Positions 51,705 to 60,348 of a DNA stretch of 64,000 nt are shown piece after piece. Where the stretch lies: positions 310,001 to 374,000 of the forward strand of contig NZ_JBAJEY010000002.1 in the NCBI RefSeq assembly GCF_039822285.1, read 5' to 3'. The translations under genes and the position numbers were made by a program. The stretch comes from Thiofaba sp039822285 (GTDB taxonomy: Bacteria > Pseudomonadota > Gammaproteobacteria > Halothiobacillales > Halothiobacillaceae). Under the pieces are notes generated by a model. It did no database searches and was not told the DNA's origin. It saw only the letters and a list, made by a program, of their open reading frames with translations. Position 1 is the stretch's first letter, and every line of letters starts with the position of its first letter.

Positions 51705-54377
51705 TCAATTCACCAGCACCTCGCGCCAGCTCTTACGTCCCGGGCCCTTGTTGGGCGGAATGGGGACGAACTCCAGCGGGTTATCCAGGCCCTCGGCACC
51801 GGTGAGGTTCTTCTCACTGTGCCCCTGCATCATCATGCGGCCATCGAGGTACATGCCTTGCGCCGAGAGGGCATTGCCGGTACCCAGGGCCAGATAGGGG
51901 TCGCTGAAGGACTGGCCGAGATAGTAGATCGCATAGTAACTCAGCGTGGGGTCGAGTGGCGCGAGATACAGGCGCGCCGTGCCATCGCAGCTATCCCCGC
52001 TGGCCGGGATGGTGAAAGGGATGCCGATGTAGCCGCCGAGACTCGTGACGCGATCAGTAATCTCCCCTGTGCCCGGCAGGGCGGGAACGGTCGTGGTGCC
52101 TTTGCTGGTACCGGTCGCAAAGTCCCACTCCGAGGCTGAGCCCAGCGTGGTGGACCAGATCTTGGTCCAGTTGTTGGTGGTGTTCACCCGGCGCTTGAAG
52201 GTGGTCACCCGGGTCTTGGACTGGGCGGTGACGTATTCATAGTCCACCGTCTTGGTGTAGACCACATAGGTGATGGCCTCGTTGAATCCGGTGTAGCCGA
52301 CCTGGTTGAAGCTGCCGAGGTTGCCGTTGCTGGCGAGCGAGGCGGTCATCACATAACCATTGCTGGTGCCCACCAGCAGGTTGTAATTGGTGCCGGTCTG
52401 AACGATGGTGGGCGAAGACTTGATCGTCCCGCCGCCGACATTGGGCGCGCTGTTCGGGTCGGTATCCGGGTTGCCGCCCGCGACCGGGCGGACGATGACC
52501 TTGTCGTCCACCACATACACGGCCCGGTCGAGATACACCACGGGCTTTTCCGCATTGGGCGAGGTCTTGCCCGCCCGCACGTCGTACCAGACCCGCGCAG
52601 GCAGGCCGGTGGTGGCATTGAGCTGCAGGCCATAGTGGATCTCGCCATTCTTCGCCGTGCCCATGACGTAATCCACGCCGTTGATCGTGACGGCGTTGAT
52701 CTGGCCTTTCATGCCCTCGCCGGCCAGTTGCGCCTCATAGGCGCTGTCCGAAACGAAACCGCCCACCAGATCCTTGGGCACCCAGCCCCAGCGCAGGGCG
52801 CCGGTCTGCCTGTCGAGGGCATAGAGGATGCCTTCGCTGGTGGTGAACAGCACCATGTCCTTGAAAATCACGGGCTGGGTCGCGTTCGGCTTGCCGAGCA
52901 TGCCCTGCCACTTGCTGGACAGGATGGCTCCGGGGCCTTGCGCGATGCGGTTCTGCACATCAGTGATGGCGAGCCCCGTGGTGGACAGGCCGATGGTGGT
53001 GAGGTTGGCGAGGGTCAGACTGCCGACGGCCACGGCCGTGCCATTCACATCGACATAGAGCTTGCTGCGTCGGTCGCTTTCGGTCATCAGGTTGTTGGCA
53101 TCCCAGGCGGCCGTCGTCTCCGTCGTGCCGTCCGCACGCAGGGCATACGCGCGCAGGGTGCCGTAGTTCTTCTGGTTGGCGCTGGAGGAATAGTCGCTCT
53201 GGTAGGCGATAAAGCTGTAATCCCCGATGCTGGCCACCTGGGGTACGGCCGGGCGGGCAGGGCTGTAGAGGCCGGTGCGGCCCGAACCGAAGGTGGGGTA
53301 GATCAGGTTGAAGGCGCCCGTGTCTTGATATTGCATCCGCACGCCACTGTTGTTGGTGACGGCGATATTTTTGGCTACGGCCTCGCCAATGAAGGAGAAG
53401 TTGGAGTTGGCGTTCAGCTTCAGGTCGCCGTCGTGCACGTAAATTGAGGCGGCAATTTGAGTGCGATCCTGAAGGGTCAGGTCGCCGTTGTAAACATAGA
53501 TGGCGAGTTTCTCGGGGTTTTGTCCGGTCAGGGTGACCGAGCTGTTGTTTCCATCACAGTTGCCGTTGATATTGATGCACGAGCCATTGCCGTTCATCTT
53601 CTCAACTTGGGAGATGTACAGTCGGGCACCGGAGGTGCCACTGACGGTCAGTTTGTAGTTGTCGTTGAGTTCGAGTTTACGGACGAAATAGCGTTTCCCT
53701 CCGGGCAGGTCAATCTTCGCCTGGTTTTGGCTGAAGAGGTGGTCGATGAGGATATCTCCGGTGCCGGAGAAGGAGGCTGGGGCTGACCAGAGCTCGATCT
53801 TGCCGAAGCTGTTGCCCGTCAAGGTGAAGTATGCGTTTGCATCACCAGCCGTGGGGAAGTTCACGACTCCGTTGGAGGTAACTTCGTTTTGTTTCTTGCA
53901 TTGCTGTCCGTTGACCACCCAAAATTTCAGGAGGGTTTGGCCCTGTGTGTCGGTGCAATAGTTGTAATTATAATCTGTGCCGTTATACGTGAGTGAGAAC
54001 CCAGATGTGGGGCCATTCCAGTTGTAAATCTTGATGTTGGGCGTTTGAGCAGTCGTTGGAAAGCTAGGCAGAGAGAGCTTAGAGACATACTGATCAGTGG
54101 CCTGCAGCGGGCATGTTTGTTCATTGGCGTTCTGGGCCAGGGGGCCGTAAAGATCGCTCGAGCCTACATTGGCCCACGAGCTGCCCGAAAAGCTGACATT
54201 GCAGGTTCCAGAGCTGTTTGCGTAGCTGAGCGATTGGTTGATTGCGACCTTGCCGTTTTCAAACACGTTGAAAATACCTGGCCCACCCCCGCAGCTGGTG
54301 GCCCAGGCTTGGGATAGCAGCGCGCCGAGGGTGAGCGAGGCGAAGGCGATGTGGCGTAAGGACGGCATGATGTTCAT
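51705..54377 (-). CDS. pilY1: PilY1-like pilus tip protein with an atypical N-terminal half
   Basis: An 890-residue secreted protein (signal peptide ends SQAWA). The C-terminal 500 residues form the PilC/PilY1 beta-propeller: ALDRQTGALRWGWVPKDLVGGFVSDSAYEAQ, INAVTINGVDYVMGTAKNGEIHYGLQL, KSSPTIVQTGTNYNLLVGTSNGYV. The N-terminal 380 residues lack a von Willebrand A domain. They are rich in Ser, Asn, Gly and Thr with repeated short strands (SGTGDILIDHLF, LTLQDRTQIAASIYVHDGDLKLNANS). This half is clearly less GC-rich than its neighbours (about 53350-54350). The gene lies where pilY1 is expected, between pilX and pilE. Confidence 0.85.
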   Translation of the reverse strand: MNIMPSLRHIAFASLTLGALLSQAWATSCGGGPGIFNVFENGKVAINQSLSYANSSGTCNVSFSGSSWANVGSSDLYGPLAQNANEQTCPLQATDQYVSKLSLPSFPTTAQTPNIKIYNWNGPTSGFSLTYNGTDYNYNYCTDTQGQTLLKFWVVNGQQCKKQNEVTSNGVVNFPTAGDANAYFTLTGNSFGKIELWSAPASFSGTGDILIDHLFSQNQAKIDLPGGKRYFVRKLELNDNYKLTVSGTSGARLYISQVEKMNGNGSCININGNCDGNNSSVTLTGQNPEKLAIYVYNGDLTLQDRTQIAASIYVHDGDLKLNANSNFSFIGEAVAKNIAVTNNSGVRMQYQDTGAFNLIYPTFGSGRTGLYSPARPAVPQVASIGDYSFIAYQSDYSSSANQKNYGTLRAYALRADGTTETTAAWDANNLMTESDRRSKLYVDVNGTAVAVGSLTLANLTTIGLSTTGLAITDVQNRIAQGPGAILSSKWQGMLGKPNATQPVIFKDMVLFTTSEGILYALDRQTGALRWGWVPKDLVGGFVSDSAYEAQLAGEGMKGQINAVTINGVDYVMGTAKNGEIHYGLQLNATTGLPARVWYDVRAGKTSPNAEKPVVYLDRAVYVVDDKVIVRPVAGGNPDTDPNSAPNVGGGTIKSSPTIVQTGTNYNLLVGTSNGYVMTASLASNGNLGSFNQVGYTGFNEAITYVVYTKTVDYEYVTAQSKTRVTTFKRRVNTTNNWTKIWSTTLGSASEWDFATGTSKGTTTVPALPGTGEITDRVTSLGGYIGIPFTIPASGDSCDGTARLYLAPLDPTLSYYAIYYLGQSFSDPYLALGTGNALSAQGMYLDGRMMMQGHSEKNLTGAEGLDNPLEFVPIPPNKGPGRKSWREVLVN

Positions 54378-54402
54378 GGCAAAACTTTCCTTGCTGCTCG
54401 CC

Positions 54403-54954
54403 TTAGTTAGGCCAGACGAATGTGCTTTGCAGTAAGACCTGGGCGCGGCCGTCCTGAACGGGGTTGCGCGCGGTCACGCGGAAGGTGGTGCAGGTACCGG
54501 AGAGGTCCTGCACGATGATGTTCGATTCACAGGGAGTGCTGCGGGAGGCAACCTCAATGAAATACTGGGGCGTGACGCTCTGGCTGCCGGAGGTCACCGT
54601 GGGACCATTGACCCAACCGTTGAAGCTGGAGTCCAGCCAGCGCTCGGTACACTGCGCATCAGGCCGGGCGCAGACACCGTTGGTATTGCAGGTGGAGGCG
54701 TTGCAGTTGTTGTCCGTGTATAGGCTTGCTGCCAGATCCGCAGGGATGGCATTGGGGGTGGCACGCAGGTTGGGGATCTGGTTCTCGGCAAACCGTAAGG
54801 CCGCTTCCGCCGCCTGGAAGGCCAGGCCGCGGTCGTAGGTATTGGCGGACATGCGCTCTTCCAGCTGGCCGGTGCGCAGGCCGCTGAGTCCGACAATGGT
54901 GATCAGCAAAAGCAGGATCAGAGCGACAATCAGGGCGGCGCCGCGAGGTTTCAT
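54403..54954 (-). CDS. pilX: PilX minor pilin
   Basis: A 183-residue protein beginning MKPRGAALIVALILLLLITIVGLSGLRTGQLEERMSANTYDRGLAFQAAEAAL, the PilX N-terminal signature with cleavage after the glycine. It has four cysteines in the globular domain. The start at 54952-54954 leaves a 138-bp gap to pilW, which contains a REP-like palindrome. Confidence 0.92.
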   Translation of the reverse strand: MKPRGAALIVALILLLLITIVGLSGLRTGQLEERMSANTYDRGLAFQAAEAALRFAENQIPNLRATPNAIPADLAASLYTDNNCNASTCNTNGVCARPDAQCTERWLDSSFNGWVNGPTVTSGSQSVTPQYFIEVASRSTPCESNIIVQDLSGTCTTFRVTARNPVQDGRAQVLLQSTFVWPN

Positions 54955-54972
54955 GGAACAGCCTTGAAAGGT

Positions 54973-55043
54973 TCGATCGCGGCGGCACGCCGCTCCCACA
55001 GGGGATGGGGCAAGTTGTAGGAGCCGCGTGCCGAGGCGATCGG
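54973..55043. repeat. REP-like palindrome between pilW and pilX
   Basis: CGATCGCGGCGGCACGCCGC, TCCCACAGG, then GTAGGAGCCGCGTGCCGAGG: facing arms within the pilin operon. Confidence 0.65.
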
Positions 55044-55092
55044 CTGAGGCATGTCGAGGACTTGGGGTGTGAGGAGCTGGGGTGTACATGGC

Positions 55093-56094
55093 TCAAAGCT
55101 CCGTCTGGTTGCGCAACTGCACCACGTGGGTGATCTGGCGCTGCAGGGTTTGCGTTTGCAGGGTGGTGGTGCCGCCAATGCCGACCCGCTCATTGCCCGC
55201 AAGGGTGAGGGTGATGCGCGCCGCCATGACCTGGGGCCAGTTTGTGATGCTGCCCGCGGCGACGTAGTCCGTGCCTTGGAAGGGCAGGTAGCGCAGCTCC
55301 ATATTGGTTACGCCCTCGGCAATCTCTTGCACCTGGGTGGTGGTGTTGCCGGTCATGCTCATGCGGTAGAGCGAACGCCCGCCGCGACCATTGTTGCCGA
55401 TGTACCAGAAGCTGCCATGGAGCTTGACCAGAAAACCGCCGTCCTTGAAGGTCTTGGGCGTGCCGTTGGTGCTGCAGTCCACCGGGTTGGCATAGCCTAA
55501 ACCCTTGCTGCAGTTGCCCGGGGTGCCGGTCCCGGTGTTGTGGACGATGGTGACATTGGTGGATTGGGCATTGGTCACTTGGAAGATGGCGGCGGACTGG
55601 TCGTCGCAGGCCATCATGATGTCCCCATCCTGAATGCCGTGATTGGTCGAGCGAACCTTGAATTGGGCCGAGGTGGGGTTGTGCTCGGTGATGGTCAGGG
55701 CACTGTCTCCTGTGGCCGAGCGGATCTCCACCGCCTCGGTGCCACTGACCCTTTGTCCCTGGCCCGTGCCAAAGGCGACCGGTGCCCCCGTTTGCGTGGG
55801 GCCATAGCCGACCAGCCCTCCCGCAGCCCAGTTGCTCCACCAGTTGCTGCCGGGGTTGTTGAGCACGTTGACAATGAGCGAGGTGCCGCAGGCATTGGCC
55901 CCGGCCTCGCGCACCTCGCGCGCCATGAGCTCGAAGGCCACCCGGGCGTTGTCCATGATGCGGGCGAGGTTCTGCTGGGTGCGGTAGGCCTCGCGGTTGG
56001 CGAGGAAGATGTTGATCACCCCGCCGATGATGACCAGCCCCAGCACCAGGGCGATCATCAGTTCGACCAGGGTAAAGCCGCGTGTGCGTTGCAT
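55093..56094 (-). CDS. pilW: PilW minor pilin
   Basis: A 333-residue prepilin-like protein: MQRTRG-FTLVELMIALVLGLVIIGGVINIFLANREAYRTQQNLARIMDNARVAFELMAREVREAGANACG, typical of PilW. The large globular domain follows. I chose ATG 56092-56094 because GAGGG lies 8 nt upstream. An ATG at 56107-56109, overlapping the pilV stop, would add five residues. Confidence 0.93.
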   Translation of the reverse strand: MQRTRGFTLVELMIALVLGLVIIGGVINIFLANREAYRTQQNLARIMDNARVAFELMAREVREAGANACGTSLIVNVLNNPGSNWWSNWAAGGLVGYGPTQTGAPVAFGTGQGQRVSGTEAVEIRSATGDSALTITEHNPTSAQFKVRSTNHGIQDGDIMMACDDQSAAIFQVTNAQSTNVTIVHNTGTGTPGNCSKGLGYANPVDCSTNGTPKTFKDGGFLVKLHGSFWYIGNNGRGGRSLYRMSMTGNTTTQVQEIAEGVTNMELRYLPFQGTDYVAAGSITNWPQVMAARITLTLAGNERVGIGGTTTLQTQTLQRQITHVVQLRNQTEL

Positions 56095-56108
56095 GATGGG
56101 CGCCCTCA

Positions 56109-56552
56109 TCAAATCTGACTGCTTATGGCAATGCTCTGGTTGCTCTGCCCGCCAATGGCGCGCTCCTCGCTCCACTGCACGGTGACGGTGCAGACCCCGG
56201 CGTTGGTGCAGTTGATGGCGCCGCAGGTGGTGGCGTGGTTGCCCAGGGTGTCTTTCAGCGACTGGAACCAGTAGTGGCGGTCATTGGCGACCAAGGTGGC
56301 GCTGGCGTCCGGCACGGTGCAGGTGAGGGTGGTGTTGTAATTACCGGCCGTGGCCGCATTGCGGTTGGCACGCAGGGCATCGAGCATGGCATAGGCGAGG
56401 ATGGTGGCCTGGGTGCGTTGCAGGCTGCTTTCGGCATTCTTCAGTGCCTGGGTCTGCAGGGCGGCCAGGCCCAACAGGCCGATGGAGAGTACGAGCACGG
56501 CAATCAGCACTTCCAGCAGGCTGACGCCGCGCTGCATGGCTTTACTGGGCAT
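56109..56552 (-). CDS. pilV: PilV minor pilin
   Basis: A 147-residue prepilin-like protein, MPSKAMQRG-VSLLEVLIAVLVLSIGLLGLAALQTQALKNAESSLQRTQATILAYAMLDALRANR, the PilV signature with the DALRANR helix. The start overlaps fimU by 11 bp and the end adjoins pilW. Confidence 0.93.
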   Translation of the reverse strand: MPSKAMQRGVSLLEVLIAVLVLSIGLLGLAALQTQALKNAESSLQRTQATILAYAMLDALRANRNAATAGNYNTTLTCTVPDASATLVANDRHYWFQSLKDTLGNHATTCGAINCTNAGVCTVTVQWSEERAIGGQSNQSIAISSQI

Positions 56553-57015
56553 AGATCCCCCCGAGTTGAATATTCACCGTACGGCTGCGGCTATTGAGGG
56601 TCAGGGTGAGGCTGCCGTTGGTGAGCAGCGCGGGCGTGGCGTTGTAGGGCAGGCCGTCGCTTCTAAAACGCACGCAGCGTTGGTTACCGCTGCTAATGAG
56701 GTTGGCGGCCGTGATGGCAATCCCGGGGTTGATCTGACCCTGGCGGAGGATGGCGTTGTTGCTGTCCAGCACCTGCCAGGCGCGGGTCGTGGTGTCCACG
56801 CAGAACTGATGGGTGGCATTGCGCTTGATGGCCTCGCTGCGCGCCGCCTGCAGGGCGCCGACCAGGTCGTTGGCGGCGGTGGTCAGCCGGCTGTTGGTCA
56901 GGCTGCTCTGGAAGCTCGGCACGGCAATGCCGAGCAGGATCCCCAGCACGGCGAGGGTGACCATCAGCTCCAGCAGGGTGAAGCCGGTGGCGCGTGGGTG
57001 GGCGGCGTGTTTCAT
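56542..57015 (-). CDS. fimU: FimU/GspH-type minor pilin
   Basis: A 157-residue minor pseudopilin, MKHAAHPRATG-FTLLELMVTLAVLGILLGIAVPSFQSSLTNSRLTTAANDLVGALQAARSEAIKRNATHQFC, the FimU/FimT pattern. First gene of fimU-pilV-pilW-pilX-pilY1-pilE-fimT. Starts at 57033 or 57045 are also possible; none has a clear Shine-Dalgarno. Confidence 0.9.
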   Translation of the reverse strand: MKHAAHPRATGFTLLELMVTLAVLGILLGIAVPSFQSSLTNSRLTTAANDLVGALQAARSEAIKRNATHQFCVDTTTRAWQVLDSNNAILRQGQINPGIAITAANLISSGNQRCVRFRSDGLPYNATPALLTNGSLTLTLNSRSRTVNIQLGGIYAQ

Positions 57016-57087
57016 GGTCGCGTAGGGATGCATCATGTTTTGCATGGATTATGGTGTGTGAGGATGCATGCCGGTGGGAGGCGGGGG

Positions 57088-58200
57088 ATGAGCGGTGATG
57101 ATTCTGCGATGAGCGGTGCACGCTGTGTGGCCTGCCGCGAGGAGGTGGTGTTCCATGGCCTGATCCTCGGGGTGGGGGTGGCCTTGCTGCTGGCCTTTGC
57201 GCCCGGGGCCGGGGGCGCCCCATGGGTGCGGTTGGGTCTGTTGGCGCCGCTGGTGACCTGGGTGGTGGTGTTGTGGCTTGGGTCGTTGTGTGTCTGGTGC
57301 CGCAGGGGCTGGGCAGGGTCCGGGCATCCGGCGCTGTGGTTTGGGCTCTTGCTGTTCTGGGCGGAGACCACGGCCTGGGGTACACATGGCGTGCTTGTGC
57401 CGCTGGATGTGCCTTTGCCCGAGCTCTCGGTTTTTTTGCTGCACACGGGGTTGCTCGCAGGGGTGGTGGGGGGCATGGGGTGGCTGGTGGTGGAGGGCTA
57501 TGCGCGGCTGCTGGCAAGCAAAGCGCAGGCGGCACAGGCGGAGCTGGCTGCCCTCCAGGCCCGGGTGCGGCCGCATTTTCTGTTCAATGCGCTGAACACC
57601 GCCGCAGCCCTGGCCCATGAGCGGCCGGACCTGGCCGAGGAGGTGCTGGAGGATCTGGCCGGGCTGTTTCGTGCGGCGCTGGAGCGGCCGCGGTTGGTGC
57701 CTTTGGAGGATGAATTGGCTTTGACCCGGCGTTATCTGGTCATTGAATCCTTACGCATGGAGGATCGGCTGCGGGTGAGGTGGGAGGTTCCGCAGCCTGT
57801 GCCCGGGGTGGCGGTGCCCTCGCTTGCCATTCAGCCCTTGGTGGAGAATGCGGTACGCCACGGGGTGGAGGGCCTGCGTGCGGGTGGGGAGGTGGTGATT
57901 GCCGTGCGCGAGGAGGAGGCGCAGGTGGTGATTTCGGTGCGCAATCCAGTGAGGTCGGTCGAGGCCGAGTCTGATCACCCTCACCCCAACCCCTCTCCCC
58001 TCAAGGGAGAGGGGCTTTTGGAGGCCAAGAAGGGGTATGGGGTGGGCGCCTATCCGGGGTGCAGGCGCGGCTTGTGGCCTTGCTTGGCGAGCGGGCGCGG
58101 CTGGAAACGCGCATCGAGGACGGGGTGTTCGAGGCGCGGGTGGTCGTGCCGCGCTCGGCGGGGGGAGAGGATTTTGACAATCAGCTCGGCGCACGGGTGA
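57088..58200 (+). CDS. LytS/AlgZ-type sensor histidine kinase, repeat insertion and 3' frameshift
   Basis: A membrane kinase with four to five helices (about 20-125) and a His-kinase domain: H-box QARVRPHFLFNALNTAAAL and N-box QPLVENAVRHGVEG. A CCCTCTCCCC-type repeat (57974-58015) encodes DHPHPNPSPLKGEG in frame before the glycine box. At about 58045 the frame breaks. The expected end (LSGVQARLVALLGERARLETRIEDGVFEARVVVPR) continues from 58050 in another frame, to a stop at 58221-58223. One extra G in the G-run at 58044-58046 would restore it. Start ATG 57088 follows GGAGG. It is either a sequencing error or a damaged gene. Confidence 0.8.
   Translation: MSGDDSAMSGARCVACREEVVFHGLILGVGVALLLAFAPGAGGAPWVRLGLLAPLVTWVVVLWLGSLCVWCRRGWAGSGHPALWFGLLLFWAETTAWGTHGVLVPLDVPLPELSVFLLHTGLLAGVVGGMGWLVVEGYARLLASKAQAAQAELAALQARVRPHFLFNALNTAAALAHERPDLAEEVLEDLAGLFRAALERPRLVPLEDELALTRRYLVIESLRMEDRLRVRWEVPQPVPGVAVPSLAIQPLVENAVRHGVEGLRAGGEVVIAVREEEAQVVISVRNPVRSVEAESDHPHPNPSPLKGEGLLEAKKGYGVGAYPGCRRGLWPCLASGRGWKRASRTGCSRRGWSCRARRGERILTISSAHG
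57974..58015. repeat. CCCTCTCCCC-type palindrome inside the histidine kinase gene
   Basis: ATCACCCTCACCCCAACCCC then TCTCCCCTCAAGGGAGAGGGG. It lies between the N-box and glycine box coding regions, about 30 bp before the apparent frameshift. Confidence 0.75.
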
Positions 58201-58405
58201 GGTTGGCCTCTTCGGGTGGGTAGCAGACCACCAGGAGGTCCGGCCGGACGATGGTCTCGCTCGAGAACCGCACATCACACTCATACAGGGCCTGGCACGC
58301 CGGGCTCATGGCATAGGGGCGGCCTTCGATCAGCTCCCAGTCGCCTTCCCAGTGCTGGTAGTCTTCCACGGTGTAATGTTCGGGTTCGAGGTCAAGCCTG
58401 CTCAT
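58181..58405 (-). pseudogene. Truncated Uma2/DUF820 family remnant
   Basis: Encodes 74 residues: the Uma2 start (YTVEDYQHWEGDWELIEGRPYAMSPA) joined directly to a later piece (CDVRFSSETIVRPDLLVVC). Typical Uma2 proteins have about 180-200 residues, so the central region and the C-terminal third are missing. It is inserted in reverse orientation between the kinase and response regulator genes. It is unlikely to be active. Confidence 0.7.
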
Positions 58406-58442
58406 GGGCTCCACTCCGAAAGGCGTGCAGGGATTGTAAGTC

Positions 58443-59156
58443 ATGAAAGTGGTGATTGCGGACGATGAGCGTCTGGCGCGTGAGCGCCTGGCGCGGCAGG
58501 TTGCGGCCCTCGGGCATGAGGTGGTGGGGGAGGCGGCCGAGGGGGCGGCCCTGTGGCCTTTACTCGAGCGCACCCAGCCGGAGGTGGTGCTTTTGGACAT
58601 CGCCATGCCGGGGGAGGATGGCTTAAGCCTTGGGGCAAGGTTGAGCCGTCTGCCGCTGCCGCCGGCGCTCATCTTTGTGACCGCCTACCCCGAGCATGCC
58701 CTGCACGCCTTCGCGGCACACCCGGTGGATTATCTGCTCAAGCCGGTGAGCCTTGCGCGGCTGCAAGCCGCGCTGGAGGCGGCCGGCAGGAGCAATCGGG
58801 CACAGCAGGCGCGCTCGGAGGTGCCCATGCACCTTGCGGTGCGGGTGGGACGTGAGCTCAAAGTGGTGCCCATCGAATCGGTGCGGTGTTTTCTGGCAGA
58901 GGAGAAATACGTCACGGTGTGCACGACGGAAGGGGAATACGTGCTCGATCAGTCCCTGCGCCAGCTCGAGGAGCAGCAGGGCGAGCGTTTTTTGCGTGTG
59001 CATCGCGCGGCCCTGGTGGCCAAGGCGGCCATCCAGGGGCTGGAGCAGGATGGCGAGGGGCGGCACTGGGTGCATCTTGCGGGCGGGCGGCGGATCGAGG
59101 TCAGCCGCAGGCAGCTGTCTCGGGTGCGTGAGTGGTTGGACGGGGGGCGCCCTTGA
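58443..59156 (+). CDS. AlgR/LytTR-family response regulator
   Basis: A 237-residue regulator with a receiver domain (VVIADDERLAR; phospho-Asp in VVLLDIAMPGEDG; lysine in DYLLKPV) and a C-terminal LytTR DNA-binding domain (VPIESVRCFLAEEKYVTVCTTEGEYVLDQSLRQLEE ... FLRVHRAALVA). It is the partner of the frameshifted kinase upstream. The AlgZ/AlgR pair next to fimU-pilVWXY1 recalls Pseudomonas, where AlgR activates that operon. Confidence 0.93.
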   Translation: MKVVIADDERLARERLARQVAALGHEVVGEAAEGAALWPLLERTQPEVVLLDIAMPGEDGLSLGARLSRLPLPPALIFVTAYPEHALHAFAAHPVDYLLKPVSLARLQAALEAAGRSNRAQQARSEVPMHLAVRVGRELKVVPIESVRCFLAEEKYVTVCTTEGEYVLDQSLRQLEEQQGERFLRVHRAALVAKAAIQGLEQDGEGRHWVHLAGGRRIEVSRRQLSRVREWLDGGRP

Positions 59157-59620
59157 TGATCGATGTGGTCTTGTTTGAGCCGGAGATCCCGCCGAACACC
59201 GGCAACATCATCCGCCTGTGCGCCAATACCGGGGCCGCCCTGCACCTGATCGAGCCCTTGGGCTTTCGCATGGAGGATGCGCAGCTGCGGCGCGCCGGGC
59301 TGGATTACCACGAGTATGCCGAGGTGCGCGTGCATCCTTCGCTGGAGGCCTGGCTTGCGGCGTGCCGTCCCAGGCGGGTCTTTGCCCTGACCACCAAGGG
59401 CGAGCGGAGCCCCTTCGAGGTGCGCTTCGCAGCCGGTGATGCCGTGCTGTTCGGCCCGGAGTCGCGCGGGCTGCCGGAGATGGTACGCGAACTCTTTCCG
59501 CGCGAGGACTGGCTGCGCCTGCCGATGCGCGAGGGCTCGCGCAGCCTGAACCTGTCCAATGCGGTGGCGGTGACGGTGTACGAGGCCTGGCGGCAGCTCG
59601 GCTTTACGGGGGCGGCGTGA
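59156..59620 (+). CDS. trmL: tRNA (cytidine/uridine-2'-O-)-methyltransferase TrmL
   Basis: A 154-residue SPOUT enzyme that 2'-O-methylates position 34 of leucine tRNAs. Signatures are VLFEPEIPPNTGNIIRLCANTGAALHLIEPLGF, LFGPESRGLP and LPMREGSRSLNLSNAVAVTVYEAWRQLGF. The ATG overlaps the response regulator stop (TGATG). Confidence 0.96.
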   Translation: MIDVVLFEPEIPPNTGNIIRLCANTGAALHLIEPLGFRMEDAQLRRAGLDYHEYAEVRVHPSLEAWLAACRPRRVFALTTKGERSPFEVRFAAGDAVLFGPESRGLPEMVRELFPREDWLRLPMREGSRSLNLSNAVAVTVYEAWRQLGFTGAA

Positions 59621-60348
59621 GCGAGCCGGTCTTGGGGCTGCGCCCGATCGGGGTGGTGCGTACGCCGTTTCGGGAGAAGTTCGGCATCCCGCGCCAAGGA
59701 GGCTTGGTGGACGAGGTGCGGGCCACCCTCGAGCTCAGCCCGCCCTATGACCGCGCGGAGGCCTGGCGCGGCATCGAGGGCTTCAGCCATCTGTGGCTCA
59801 TCACCTGGTTCCACGCCGGCAAGGGCGAGGCGGGCCTGACCGTGCGGCCGCCGCGCCTGGGCGGCAATGCGAGGCTCGGGGTGTTCGCCACCCGCGCGCC
59901 CTACCGCCCCAATCCGCTGGGCCTCTCGCTGGTGCGGCTGGAGGCGGTGGAGCAGACCGGCTGCGGGGTGAGATTGGTGGTGCGTGGGGCGGATCTGCTC
60001 GACGGCACACCGCTGCTCGATGTCAAACCCTATCTCCCCTACGCCGACGCGGTGCCGGAGGCGCGGGGTGGGTTCGCGATGGATGCGCCCGGGGCGCGTC
60101 TTGAGGTGGTCTGGAACGAGGCGGCACGGGAGCAGTGTGCCCGGTGGGCGGGGGTGTACCCCGATCTGCCTGCGCTGGTCGAGGCTGTGCTCGCGCGTGA
60201 CCCGCGCCCGGCCTATCAGCAGGAGGCTACAGGAAGGGTCTACGGGGTCCGTCTGTACGATCTGGATGTGCGCTGGTCGGTGGCCGACGGGGCAGCTCTT
60301 GTCCTCGAGATGGTTGCGCAGGATGGGGCGAGCCCTACGGCGTCTTGA
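59617..60348 (+). CDS. trmO: tRNA t6A37 N6-methyltransferase TrmO (TsaA/YaeB)
   Basis: A 243-residue SAM enzyme that methylates t6A37 in certain tRNAs. The motif IGVVRTPFREKFGIPRQ and the RLGVFATRAPYRPNPLGLSLVRLEAVE and DLLDGTPLLDVKPYLPYAD blocks are diagnostic. GTG start overlapping the trmL stop. Its 3' end overlaps the convergent EptA-like gene by 14 bp. Confidence 0.95.
   Translation: MSEPVLGLRPIGVVRTPFREKFGIPRQGGLVDEVRATLELSPPYDRAEAWRGIEGFSHLWLITWFHAGKGEAGLTVRPPRLGGNARLGVFATRAPYRPNPLGLSLVRLEAVEQTGCGVRLVVRGADLLDGTPLLDVKPYLPYADAVPEARGGFAMDAPGARLEVVWNEAAREQCARWAGVYPDLPALVEAVLARDPRPAYQQEATGRVYGVRLYDLDVRWSVADGAALVLEMVAQDGASPTAS

Noticed and set aside
58181..58405. A functional Uma2 nuclease gene.
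   Set aside because: The core between the N-terminal motif and the RPD motif is deleted and the C-terminus is missing.
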